From contig CAZBQG010000034.1 in the NCBI GenBank assembly GCA_964493945.1, positions 1 through 23,154 of the forward strand: a stretch of 23,154 nt of DNA. The letters are read 5' to 3'. This document shows positions 6,669 to 14,559 of the stretch, in pieces (position 1 is the first letter of the stretch; each line of letters starts with the position of its first letter). The notes beneath the pieces are model-generated. The model had not been told where the DNA came from and did no database searches. It saw only the letters and a list, made by a program, of their open reading frames with translations. The translations under genes and the position numbers were made by a program. This DNA is from CAZBQG01 sp964493945. GTDB taxonomy: Bacteria; Pseudomonadota; Alphaproteobacteria; Rhodospirillales; UBA2165.

Positions 6669-7973
6669 ATGGTGGATCTTTCGGGATCAATGATGGATGG
6701 GGGTGCCGGGAACGGTGGCGAGGTGGAATTAAAGCCGCGCCTGACCGTGATCGGCGCGGGCGGCGCGGGCTGCAACGCTGTCAACAATATGATCCATTCC
6801 CAACTGGAAGGGGTCGATTTCGTGGTGGTCAACACCGATGCCCAATCCCTCAAGGCTTCCATCGCCGATAAGCGCATCCAGATGGGTGTGTTGGCAACCC
6901 ATGGTTTGGGAACCGGAGGGCGGGTTGAACTGGGGCGTATAGCGGCCGAGGAATCGATCCGTGAGATCACCGAAATGCTGGACGGCTCCTCCATGGTCTT
7001 CGTGGCCGCCGGATTGGGCGGCGGCACGGGAACGGGAAGTGCGCCGGTCATCGCCCAGGCGGCCCGTGAAAAAGGTATTTTGACCGTCGGCGTGGTCAGC
7101 CTGCCCTTCGAGTTCGAAGGCGGGCGCCGTCGGCGCATCGCCGAAGACGGGTTGGATGAGTTGGAACAAGTCGTCGACACCATGATCGTCATCCCCAACC
7201 AAAATCTGTTCAAAATCGCCGATGAAAACACATCTTTCATGGAGGCCTTCAAATTGGCCGATGATGTTTTGTATTCGGCGGTCAGGGGCATCACCGATCT
7301 GATTGTCCTGCCCGGGCTGGTCAATCTGGATTTCGCCGATATTCAGGCGGTCATGCGCGAAACCGGCAAGGCGGTGATCGCCACCGGCGAGGCCGAAGGT
7401 GGGCGCCGCGCCATCGAAGCGGCCGAGAAAGCCATCGCCAATCCGTTGCTGGACAGCCCCTCCATATGGGGCGCCAAAGGTCTGCTGATCAACATCACCG
7501 GGGGCAACGACATGACCCTGTTTGAGGTGGATGTGGCAGCCAACCGGGTACGGGCCGAGGTGGATGACAGGTGCTTTACGATTTTCGGCAGCGCCATGGA
7601 TGAGACGCTGGAGGAAAGGATCAGGGTCAGCGTGGTGGCCAGCGGCATCGGCGCAAAGGAGGCCGCATCCCAACCCATGGCCGAAATTCCGGGCGTTGTT
7701 CCGGATGAGCCTCCGATGGAACCAATGAACGAAGTTTCAGGCGAAGAGGAGGAAGTGAATCTGCCCTTGCCGTTCATTGAAGGCATTGAGCAAGAAGCAA
7801 TATCCGCCGAGGAAGGGCTCGATCAATTGTCCCACCCCCCCCCCGCCAACGATTCCCAGCCACCCGATGATCAGATGGGCGAGAAAATAGATCCTTTCCT
7901 GGCCGCGGTCCGGGCTGGCGTAAGGGCGGCAAAGGGATTGCTGGGCCGCGTATCGCGCCTGTTCAGGGGCTGA
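6669..7973 (+). CDS. ftsZ: FtsZ paralogue (tubulin-like GTPase) heading a glycan operon
   Basis: This is a complete FtsZ-family GTPase of 434 residues. The Rossmann start VIGAGGAGCNAVNNM, the tubulin signature GGGTGTGS (residues 117-124) and the T7 synergy loop NLDFAD (219-224) needed for GTP hydrolysis between subunits are intact, as are NITGGNDMTLFEVD and IRVSVVASGI of the C-terminal domain. Polymerisation and GTPase activity are therefore expected. Unusual points are a short acidic, proline-rich linker with a run of ten C, and a C-terminus of IDPFLAAVRAG plus a basic amphipathic helix instead of the usual IPAFLRRQ-type peptide. No ftsA, ftsQ, mur or ddl gene is next to it; the next four genes look like surface-glycan synthesis, starting 12 bp downstream. 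I chose ATG 6669 (GGGG about 9 bases upstream); GTG 6651 and ATG 6690 are alternatives. It may be a second FtsZ or the only one; the window cannot say. Confidence 0.92.
   Translation: MVDLSGSMMDGGAGNGGEVELKPRLTVIGAGGAGCNAVNNMIHSQLEGVDFVVVNTDAQSLKASIADKRIQMGVLATHGLGTGGRVELGRIAAEESIREITEMLDGSSMVFVAAGLGGGTGTGSAPVIAQAAREKGILTVGVVSLPFEFEGGRRRRIAEDGLDELEQVVDTMIVIPNQNLFKIADENTSFMEAFKLADDVLYSAVRGITDLIVLPGLVNLDFADIQAVMRETGKAVIATGEAEGGRRAIEAAEKAIANPLLDSPSIWGAKGLLINITGGNDMTLFEVDVAANRVRAEVDDRCFTIFGSAMDETLEERIRVSVVASGIGAKEAASQPMAEIPGVVPDEPPMEPMNEVSGEEEEVNLPLPFIEGIEQEAISAEEGLDQLSHPPPANDSQPPDDQMGEKIDPFLAAVRAGVRAAKGLLGRVSRLFRG
7835..7844 (+). repeat. C10 homopolymer tract inside the FtsZ paralogue
   Basis: Ten consecutive C lie in codons 389-392 of the FtsZ paralogue. 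One extra base would bring a TGA about 8 codons on; one base fewer would bring a TAG about 16 codons on. Either event removes the C-terminal amphipathic helix while leaving the GTPase domain whole. Shorter C7-C8 runs occur elsewhere in the window (in glcD and in the LDH2 gene), so the tract may be a chance product of base composition. Confidence 0.6.
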
Positions 7974-7985
7974 GGCCAGGACGGC

Positions 7986-10124
7986 ATGGAGAGCCGTTCC
8001 ACTGATCCGCCGGAAGAATATTCACGCCCGGATTACCAAATCTCTCTCGACCTGGATGATTTGGCCGCTGCCCATGAAACCTCCCGGGCAGCACTTGATG
8101 CAGGTGATTATTACATCGCATCGCGCATGGCTGCCCTGGAAAATGATCCCGGAACCCTGGGTGCCGCCCTGATCATGTGCGGATCGGTCGATCACGGCCT
8201 TGAAGTTCTGGCCGGTCTGGAGGCCAAAAATGGCAGCGTGGATTTGTACCATGCTTTCGGTCTTTGGTGCCGGGACAAGCGGGTAGAGGCTGGGAAAATT
8301 CTTTCCCAAACCCCGCCCGGCCCCGATGCGGAGCGGGCCAAAAAGCTGGCGGCATTCATCGGCAAGCCCGATACGCACATTCTCATTGTCCATGGACCGC
8401 ACACGGCGAGGGGCGCCATTAAGGATATCGGTGACGGTTTTCAGATTGAAGCCATCTCCGTTGGGCGGGCGGAAAAACCTGTGTCCCTGTCCGCTTTGGC
8501 AGAACGCGGCTTCGTGCCCGATGCTGTGGTGGTTCTGGATATCTACGGCAACCGCCTGCCCCAGGACCTGTTCACAGCCGGCCACCCGGTTATTTTCTGG
8601 AGCTACGACAATTTCTATCATCTGGCCCGCCAAAATGCCGATCTGATCAGGGCCGATGCGGTCATCGTCAACAGTGCGTTTGAACACAGCGTGTTGCGCC
8701 GGCTTTGCCCGGGCCGGGTGGCGGCCTTCGCCGGGCATGACGTCTACAAGGATCATGGCGGGCTCGCCGACCCCGGTACCGTCAAGGATATCGATATTCT
8801 CCATACCGGGCTTTCCTTCACACCCTTGATGCTGGACAAGGCCCAGTTCCTGTACCGCCTGGCCACCCTGGATGGGGCGGATTTGGAGATTCAGATCCAT
8901 CATGGATTTCTGGAAGAGGCCCAATACCGCGATGTGGTGACGCGAGCCAAAATGGTGCCGAATATTCTCAACCGGTTTCACGGCGGCTGCCCGTCCCGCA
9001 GCCTGGATGCCCTGCGCGCCGGATCCCGGGTCATTCATCCCGGGAATTTTTTCGCGGACGACCTTTTGGGCCGGGCAGGCCGGCTGGTGGCCCATGTGGA
9101 GCCCGCCACATTGGAGCAAGACCTGATACGCTATTTGTCGGCAGAGACTGATTATGATGACTTCCAGGGCGCCAGGGTGGATATGGAACAGACCTTCTGG
9201 CAGTCACCCGTCCGCGAATCCCGCTTCTTGAAATATTGCCTGTTCCAGACCGTACTGGGTGAGGAACGGAGGCCGGGCATCCCGGTGGCCGGGGCCCAGA
9301 CGGCGGCCAGTGCGCGTTGCCTGAGCCTTTTTGAAATGCTTCTGGACACGCCCCTGGATGAAAGCCTGCGAAACAAAGTGGGGGGAATTTTCAAGACCTC
9401 CATCCAGGACTTTCCGGATTCGCTCTTGCTTCAGTTCAATCATGGCCGCCTGCTTTGGCTGCTGGAGGACCGCCCGGCGGCGAGAGAGGCATTTACCCAG
9501 GTGCTCCGCCTGGCGGAAGGGGGCTCGTTCGATCCAACCCAGGAAGATATCCGCCTGCAACTTTACAAGCCGGCCCAGGAAATGACCCCGTACCAGGATT
9601 ATTATGCCGCCTTGGCCAAGGATGTCAGGCTAGGCCGGGCCGATGAGGCACCAACCGCGCGCCGGGTAATTGCCGCCACGGCCCATTGTTATTTGGGGCT
9701 GGATAATCTGCAATCCGACCAATTGGAGGGCGGTATCGAACATCTGTGCCAGGCCATGAAACTCTGTGCCCGGCATTTCCCGGCGGCCCGGCTCCTGGTC
9801 AAGGCCCTGCATGTGGCGGGGGGTGAACCTAAAGAAGTGGCGGCGGCCTTTCACGACGCGGTCAATCTCTACCCTCCGAACATATCTGAATTGCTGCCCA
9901 TCGGGATTCAGGCCAGCGAAGACGCCCACGGCAGCGAAGCAACCCTCGGTCTGGTCCGTGACTGGGCCTATTTCATCACCCGGGTTCATTGGGAAAAGCC
10001 GGGAGACCACCCCATCGGGGAGCAGACCTGGCAGGCGGCAGAGGCCTATTTCGACCGCCTGCCCCAGCCCTTGGCCGGGCGCATCCGATCCCGCTATGAT
10101 CAACGGCTGGCAAAGACAGGCTAG
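7986..10124 (+). CDS. CgeB-like glycosyltransferase flanked by TPR-like helical repeats
   Basis: This is a 712-residue cytosolic protein with three parts. Residues about 25-125 are helical and TPR-like. Residues about 130-375 resemble CgeB-type GT-B glycosyltransferases: HILIVHGPHTARG at the start of a Rossmann fold, PDAVVVLDIYGNRLP, PVIFWSYDNFYHL, ADAVIVNSAFEHSVLRRL, and the family hallmark PNILNRFHGGCPSRSLDALRAGSRVI, where a glycine-cysteine-proline-serine-arginine motif precedes the conserved acidic residue of the donor site. Residues about 430-700 are again helical repeats of the TPR kind. There is no signal peptide or membrane segment. CgeB relatives glycosylate surface proteins or polymers; the acceptor here is unknown. 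ATG lies 12 bp after the FtsZ paralogue stop, with GAGG/AGGA just upstream, so the genes are probably co-translated from one mRNA. Confidence 0.75.
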   Translation: MESRSTDPPEEYSRPDYQISLDLDDLAAAHETSRAALDAGDYYIASRMAALENDPGTLGAALIMCGSVDHGLEVLAGLEAKNGSVDLYHAFGLWCRDKRVEAGKILSQTPPGPDAERAKKLAAFIGKPDTHILIVHGPHTARGAIKDIGDGFQIEAISVGRAEKPVSLSALAERGFVPDAVVVLDIYGNRLPQDLFTAGHPVIFWSYDNFYHLARQNADLIRADAVIVNSAFEHSVLRRLCPGRVAAFAGHDVYKDHGGLADPGTVKDIDILHTGLSFTPLMLDKAQFLYRLATLDGADLEIQIHHGFLEEAQYRDVVTRAKMVPNILNRFHGGCPSRSLDALRAGSRVIHPGNFFADDLLGRAGRLVAHVEPATLEQDLIRYLSAETDYDDFQGARVDMEQTFWQSPVRESRFLKYCLFQTVLGEERRPGIPVAGAQTAASARCLSLFEMLLDTPLDESLRNKVGGIFKTSIQDFPDSLLLQFNHGRLLWLLEDRPAAREAFTQVLRLAEGGSFDPTQEDIRLQLYKPAQEMTPYQDYYAALAKDVRLGRADEAPTARRVIAATAHCYLGLDNLQSDQLEGGIEHLCQAMKLCARHFPAARLLVKALHVAGGEPKEVAAAFHDAVNLYPPNISELLPIGIQASEDAHGSEATLGLVRDWAYFITRVHWEKPGDHPIGEQTWQAAEAYFDRLPQPLAGRIRSRYDQRLAKTG

Positions 10125-10132
10125 AGGGCGGC

Positions 10133-11752
10133 GTGCAGGGAACATTTCTGATCACTTCGGGGGCCTATGCGGGGGCGGAATTCGTTTCCATCTTCGGCCG
10201 CTTGCCGCCCGCCTTCCTGCCCGTCGGGAACCGCCGGCTTTATGAACATCAAGCGCGCGCCATAGAAGCTTTCAAGGGACGCAAATTGCTCTCCCTGCCC
10301 GATGATTTCACCATGGGCGAGGCCGACAGAGAAACCATCAGTGCGCTTGGGTTCGAAGTCGTGCTGGTCCTCGAAGGACTTTCCCTTGGCGCATCCGTGC
10401 GCCATGTGCTGGATGCGGCGGGGGCCGGAGAGGGCGAATTGCGCATTCTGCACGGTGATACATTGATCGAGGGGCCGCCCCTGGATGGGACCGACATGGT
10501 GTCCGAAGGTTATACGGACGAATATTATTCCTGGGCGGAATGGCGATTGGGCAAAGCCGGCGCGGTGGAGTTTTTCGAAGGGCTCCCCGCCGGCACCGAG
10601 CCCCGGTGCGTCCTCACCGGATATTTCAGCTTTTCCGATGCGGCACTTCTGGCCCGGTCGCTGGAAGAGGCGGAGAACGGGTTCATTGCCGGATTAAGCC
10701 TTTATGCCCAAACCCGGCGTCTGGCCCCGGTGCCGACGGGCCGCTGGCTTGATTTCGGACATCTCGAAACCTATTACAAATCCAGGGCCCATATGACCAC
10801 CGAGCGGGCCTTCAACAAACTCAGCATCACCCGCCATGTGGTCGCCAAATCCAGTGCCGACAAAGCCAAGATGGAGGCTGAGGAATTCTGGTATGCCAAT
10901 ATTCCGCCCAAGGTCAAAGTCTTCACCCCCCAATTCCTGGGTGGCTACAGCGAGGGCGATACCCATGGCTATGAGATCGAACATCTGTATCTTTCCACCC
11001 TGAGCGATCTTTACGTTTTCGGACGCCTGCCCAGCTATGTCTGGCAACGCATCTTCCGGGCCTGTGATAATTTTCTGACCGAATGCGGCAAGTTTCCGGC
11101 TGAGTCCGAAGAGGCAGCGGATGCTGCCCGGGATGCGGCAAAACTTTATTTGCCCAAGACATTGGATCGGCTGGAGGAATTCGCCAAGACGTCCGGCACC
11201 GATCTGGACAAAGGCTGGAGCTTCGCCGGGCGCGATGTTTTCGGCCTGGGGGAGATCGCCGAATTGACCGCCGCCCGCATTGCACCGGTGGCCCCTGAGG
11301 ATTTGCGCATCCTGCATGGGGATTTTTGCTTTTCAAATATTCTTTATGATTTCCGGGCGAACGCTATTCGCCTGGTGGATCCCCGCGGCGGCTCGGTGGC
11401 GGGGCGCCCGGCCATTCACGGGGACCCTCGCTATGACATCGCCAAGCTCTATCATTCGGCCGTTGGCGGCTATGATTTGATCATGGCCGGCCGTTATGGA
11501 TTGGAAGATGATGGTGCCTATGCACTCTCCCTCGATCTGTATGCGGAGGCCGGCTGGGAGGAACGCCAGGCCGCCTTTCTTGATCATTCATTTGCCGGGC
11601 TGAACGTGGAAGCGGCCCAGGCGCCGGCCATTTCGGTCCTTTTGTTTTTGTCCATGCTTCCCCTGCATGGCGATGCGCCGGAGCGCCAGAGGGCGCTTTT
11701 GGCCAATGCGCTTCGCCTGTTTCTCATGCTTGGTGGGGGCCAGGGCGGGTGA
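10133..11752 (+). CDS. Nucleotidyltransferase/phosphotransferase fusion, probable surface-glycan decoration enzyme
   Basis: This 539-residue protein appears to be a fusion. The N-terminal about 215 residues look like a sugar-phosphate-type nucleotidyltransferase (FGRLPPAFLPVGNRRLYEHQ at 21-40, ILHGDTLI at 105-112). The C-terminal about 310 residues look like an aminoglycoside phosphotransferase/choline kinase fold: HGDFCFSNIL (395-404) is the catalytic-loop motif with the Asp and Asn expected for phosphotransfer, and DPRG (416-419) is the metal-binding motif. Such pairs of kinase and nucleotidyltransferase activate small alcohols or sugars for attachment to capsule or LPS, as LicA and LicC do for choline; the substrate here is unknown. 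The start is GTG at 10133, eight bases after the previous stop, with AGAGGG forming the ribosome binding site just after that stop. Confidence 0.7.
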   Translation: MQGTFLITSGAYAGAEFVSIFGRLPPAFLPVGNRRLYEHQARAIEAFKGRKLLSLPDDFTMGEADRETISALGFEVVLVLEGLSLGASVRHVLDAAGAGEGELRILHGDTLIEGPPLDGTDMVSEGYTDEYYSWAEWRLGKAGAVEFFEGLPAGTEPRCVLTGYFSFSDAALLARSLEEAENGFIAGLSLYAQTRRLAPVPTGRWLDFGHLETYYKSRAHMTTERAFNKLSITRHVVAKSSADKAKMEAEEFWYANIPPKVKVFTPQFLGGYSEGDTHGYEIEHLYLSTLSDLYVFGRLPSYVWQRIFRACDNFLTECGKFPAESEEAADAARDAAKLYLPKTLDRLEEFAKTSGTDLDKGWSFAGRDVFGLGEIAELTAARIAPVAPEDLRILHGDFCFSNILYDFRANAIRLVDPRGGSVAGRPAIHGDPRYDIAKLYHSAVGGYDLIMAGRYGLEDDGAYALSLDLYAEAGWEERQAAFLDHSFAGLNVEAAQAPAISVLLFLSMLPLHGDAPERQRALLANALRLFLMLGGGQGG

Positions 11753-12486
11753 TTGTCTTTCCCATGGCCGGGCTCAGCCAGCGGTTCTCCGAGGCAGGTT
11801 ATTCGCCGCCTAAATACATGTTGGAAGCGGGCGGCAAGTCCCTGTTCCGCCATGCCGTCGAAGGGTTTTCATATTATTTCGGAAACCTGCCTTTTCTTTT
11901 CGTCCTGCGCGATGTTCAGGACAGCCTGGGTTTCGTCCGGGAGGAATGCGCCAAATTGGGGCTGGATCGCCCGCTCATCACCGTGCTTTCCGAGCCGACG
12001 CGGGGACAGGCGGAAACGGTGATGCTGGGGTTAGAGGATCAGTCGGTGGGAGCAGACGACCCGCTTTCCATTTTCAATATCGATACCTTCCGCCCGGGCT
12101 TCCGCTTTCCTAAGATGGCGGAGGAGCCCTGGGTGGACGGTTATCTGGAGGTGTTCCGGGGCAGCGGCGCCAACTGGTCTTATGTAGGCCCGGCGGAGGA
12201 TGATCCGGGCCGGGTAGCCAAAACGGCGGAGAAAAATGAAATTTCTGATCTCTGCTGCACCGGGCTTTATCATTTCGCCAAGGCCGGTTTCTTCACGGAC
12301 GCCTTCCGCCAGGCAGCCCTGCCCGCATCAACGGATGAGTTTTACATCGCACCCCTTTATAATTTCCTGATCGGGGCGGGGTCCCATATCCGCTTTGATC
12401 TGATCGGCCGGGGTGAAGTCATTTTTTGCGGCGTGCCTGAGGAATATGAAATGTTTAGGGAAAAGTGCGGCGATGGCCGGGTCTGA
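11749..12486 (+). CDS. Sugar-phosphate-type nucleotidyltransferase (capsule/LPS family)
   Basis: This 245-residue protein begins MIVFPMAGLSQRFSEAGY followed by PKYMLEAGGKSLF, the N-terminal nucleotide-binding loop of the NTP-transferase family, with the G-x-S-x-R-F arrangement and the conserved Pro-Lys that contact the triphosphate. LSEPTRGQAETVMLGL and SIFNIDTFRP, with the metal-binding Asp, follow. It resembles capsular-polysaccharide nucleotidyltransferases that make NDP-activated sugars or alditols. The GTG start overlaps the previous stop by 4 bp (GTGA), indicating translational coupling. Together with the fusion protein upstream there are two nucleotidyltransferase domains in this operon, which suggests two activated donors or a two-step route. 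Confidence 0.82.
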   Translation: MIVFPMAGLSQRFSEAGYSPPKYMLEAGGKSLFRHAVEGFSYYFGNLPFLFVLRDVQDSLGFVREECAKLGLDRPLITVLSEPTRGQAETVMLGLEDQSVGADDPLSIFNIDTFRPGFRFPKMAEEPWVDGYLEVFRGSGANWSYVGPAEDDPGRVAKTAEKNEISDLCCTGLYHFAKAGFFTDAFRQAALPASTDEFYIAPLYNFLIGAGSHIRFDLIGRGEVIFCGVPEEYEMFREKCGDGRV

Positions 12487-13558
12487 CAAGAAACTGTCCG
12501 TCGTGGTCACGGGCCAGGTCCGGGACCCCGATGTGTTTGTGCGCTCCCTTGAAGCCTTTAAGGACAATCCGGCGGTGGGGCGGGTGGTCCTGGCCACCTG
12601 GGAGGATGAGGCCGAGGCACATGCCCAGTTCCTCAATAAGATGACTTATGACTATGATCTGAGCGTGGTAACCGCCACCGAGCCACCCCAATGGAGCGGC
12701 AATCTATTGAGCCAGATGGTGGCCCTTTATATGGGGCTGGGTTCGGTGGACGCGGACGGTTATGTACTGAGAACCCGTACGGATGTATTCATCGAGCCCG
12801 CCCGGCTGGATCACGCGCTGTCCCAGGATTTGAGCCTCAGCCCGCCAGAGGGTTTTGCCGGATTTCCCAATATCTTAGAGGAAAAAATATACGCCTGGGG
12901 GATCGAGACGACCTCACCTTTTTATATCCATGATCTGTTTTTTATGGGCCGCCACGCAGACATGACCAAGCTAGTCAATATGGATATCCGTTATGATCTG
13001 CTCTATCACATGACCAAGGAGAAGGTTCATATCAGGCGTTTCCTCCACCCATTTTTGCACCATTTTCCGGTCTTTGAGAAATTCCTCCATGCCTCCCATC
13101 TGCTGGGCCTGACTGATGAATTCCCTGGCCCCTATCGGCGTTTCGTTTTGGGCAGGCTGCTGGAGAACCAGATCTATGTGAAAATTCTGGCCCTTTATTA
13201 TGTGATCATCGCCACCTGTTTCACCTGCGATTGGGGGCCTGGGAAAATCTTTCAATGGCGCGAAGACCTGCCCCTTAAATCCTTCGAGCCAGGAAGCGCT
13301 CTGGGCGATTACTTTTTGCAAGGTGCGGGCGAAAAGGCCCTGATGTCCGACGGGAATGCCCTGTTCGAAAGCGTCACCGCAGGCGATTTTGCTTCCTGCA
13401 AGGTGGGCGAGCGGTTTACCCAGGCCATGGAATATCTCCGGGGTCTGGATGATTTGGGCCAGGCCTGCATGGAAGAGGATTTCGGCGCGTTCCTGGACGC
13501 TGCGCTGAATATAGGTGAGGAAGCCAGCGCCATGCTCCGCGCCGAAGCGGAAAAATAA
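12473..13558 (+). CDS. WavE-like glycosyltransferase (LPS/surface polysaccharide)
   Basis: This 361-residue protein starts KKLSVVVTGQVRDPDVFVRSLEAF and continues with RVVLATWEDE, then DADGYVLRTRTDVFIEP (94-108), where the R-T-D stretch probably corresponds to the DXD-like donor site. This fits the WavE family named from the Vibrio cholerae LPS core cluster. A hydrophobic stretch around residues 230-250 (YVKILALYYVIIATCF) might associate with membrane. ATG at 12473 lies within the last codons of the upstream gene (14 bp overlap) with AGGGAAAA upstream; the frame is open to 12413, but the earlier start would add residues that do not look like the family. It is the last gene of the FtsZ-headed operon and meets the amidohydrolase gene head-on with 7 bp between stops and no visible terminator. 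Confidence 0.7.
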   Translation: MAGSDKKLSVVVTGQVRDPDVFVRSLEAFKDNPAVGRVVLATWEDEAEAHAQFLNKMTYDYDLSVVTATEPPQWSGNLLSQMVALYMGLGSVDADGYVLRTRTDVFIEPARLDHALSQDLSLSPPEGFAGFPNILEEKIYAWGIETTSPFYIHDLFFMGRHADMTKLVNMDIRYDLLYHMTKEKVHIRRFLHPFLHHFPVFEKFLHASHLLGLTDEFPGPYRRFVLGRLLENQIYVKILALYYVIIATCFTCDWGPGKIFQWREDLPLKSFEPGSALGDYFLQGAGEKALMSDGNALFESVTAGDFASCKVGERFTQAMEYLRGLDDLGQACMEEDFGAFLDAALNIGEEASAMLRAEAEK

Positions 13559-13565
13559 CGGGAAT

Positions 13566-14438
13566 TCAGTCGTCAAACCCATAAAGCGCATGGGGATTAT
13601 CGGCCAGCACCTTTTGGCGCATGACCGCATCCGGGGTGTAATCAAACAGCAAATCCAGAAGGTCGCCGTCATTGGGCATGGGGCCATGCTCATATTTGGG
13701 ATGGGGCCAATCCGTTCCCCAGATGGTTCGATCAGGCAGGGCTTCAATGGCGGCCTGGCCGAAGGGGATGGTGTCCGCGTAAGGCAGGCCGTCGACCGAG
13801 ATGCGGTCCCCATTGCCGATCTTGAACCACCAACCCAGATCCTTGGCCATCCGGAGCATGAGTTGAAAGGAAGGGGAATCCAACCCATCCGCCACTTCGA
13901 AATGGCTCCAATATTCCATCAGGATGGGCGCCTTCAAAGATTCAAACAGCACCTTGTGATCGGTCAAATCCTCCGCACTGGCATGGATATCGATATGCCA
14001 GCCCAATTCATTGACCCGGTCCACCACCCGGGAAAAGACGCCAAGATCGGGCGGGCCACCCAGGAACCGCACGAAATTGAACCGGGCACCCCGGACGCCT
14101 GCCTGATGCATGGCTTCCAACTCATCATCCGTGTGCCCATCATCCACCATGGCGACGCCCCGATAGCGCCCTTTTGAACGCGCCAGGGCATCGAGCATGG
14201 CCGTGTTGTCCCGCCCATGGACGCTGACCTGGACGGCGACGCCCCGCTCGATCCCCAGTAGTTCATGCATATGCCAGATATCTTCCAGAGGGACCTCGGG
14301 CGGCTCATAAGTGCGCTTTGGCGAAAAGGGGAATTTTGCCGCCGGGCCGATCACATGGAAATGGCAATCGGCTGATTTGGGTGGGGGAGCTTCTTTTGGT
14401 TTTTTCGTATTATATTCGGGCGGTGAGGCCAATTCCAT
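13566..14438 (-). CDS. Amidohydrolase, 2-pyrone-4,6-dicarboxylate lactonase (LigI)-like
   Basis: This is a 290-residue TIM-barrel amidohydrolase of the amidohydrolase-2 family. After a proline-rich N-terminus it has the metal-site motif DCHFH (24-28), the arginine-rich GVRGARFNFVRF (114-125), IDIHAS (149-154) and the closing GTDWPHP (241-247), whose Asp243 is the expected catalytic residue. These match the LigI group, which opens 2-pyrone-4,6-dicarboxylate in protocatechuate/gallate meta-cleavage, although the WSHFE segment (177-181) differs from the DHMG-type segment I recall for LigI, so the substrate may be another lactone. A dioxygenase of the LigB type lies 3 kb away. A strong GGAGGAG lies eight bases upstream of the ATG. 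It is divergent from the TPP decarboxylase genes. Confidence 0.8.
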   Translation of the reverse strand: MELASPPEYNTKKPKEAPPPKSADCHFHVIGPAAKFPFSPKRTYEPPEVPLEDIWHMHELLGIERGVAVQVSVHGRDNTAMLDALARSKGRYRGVAMVDDGHTDDELEAMHQAGVRGARFNFVRFLGGPPDLGVFSRVVDRVNELGWHIDIHASAEDLTDHKVLFESLKAPILMEYWSHFEVADGLDSPSFQLMLRMAKDLGWWFKIGNGDRISVDGLPYADTIPFGQAAIEALPDRTIWGTDWPHPKYEHGPMPNDGDLLDLLFDYTPDAVMRQKVLADNPHALYGFDD

Positions 14439-14481
14439 TTTGGGCGCTCCTCCAATTATGGGCGCTTTGATTCTTACCTTT

Positions 14482-14509
14482 TTGAGCTGCCCATAACAAA
14501 TGATATGAT
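14482..14509 (+). promoter_or_regulatory. Predicted sigma70-type promoter of the split TPP decarboxylase genes
   Basis: TTGAGC (14482-14487) and TATGAT (14504-14509) are 16 bases apart, matching consensus 4/6 and 5/6. Transcription would begin near 14516, about 44 bases before the ATG at 14560, which has AAGGA nine bases upstream. The 121-bp region is shared with the divergent amidohydrolase gene. Confidence 0.5.
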
Positions 14510-14559
14510 CTGCCGCTTAAGGAGCCAGGCTGCCAGTAACGAAAAAAGGATTACCTTCC

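Noticed and set aside
6669..7973. Magnetosome-type FtsZ-like protein (ftsZm)
   Set aside because: No magnetosome (mam/mms) genes are adjacent; the downstream genes are glycan enzymes.
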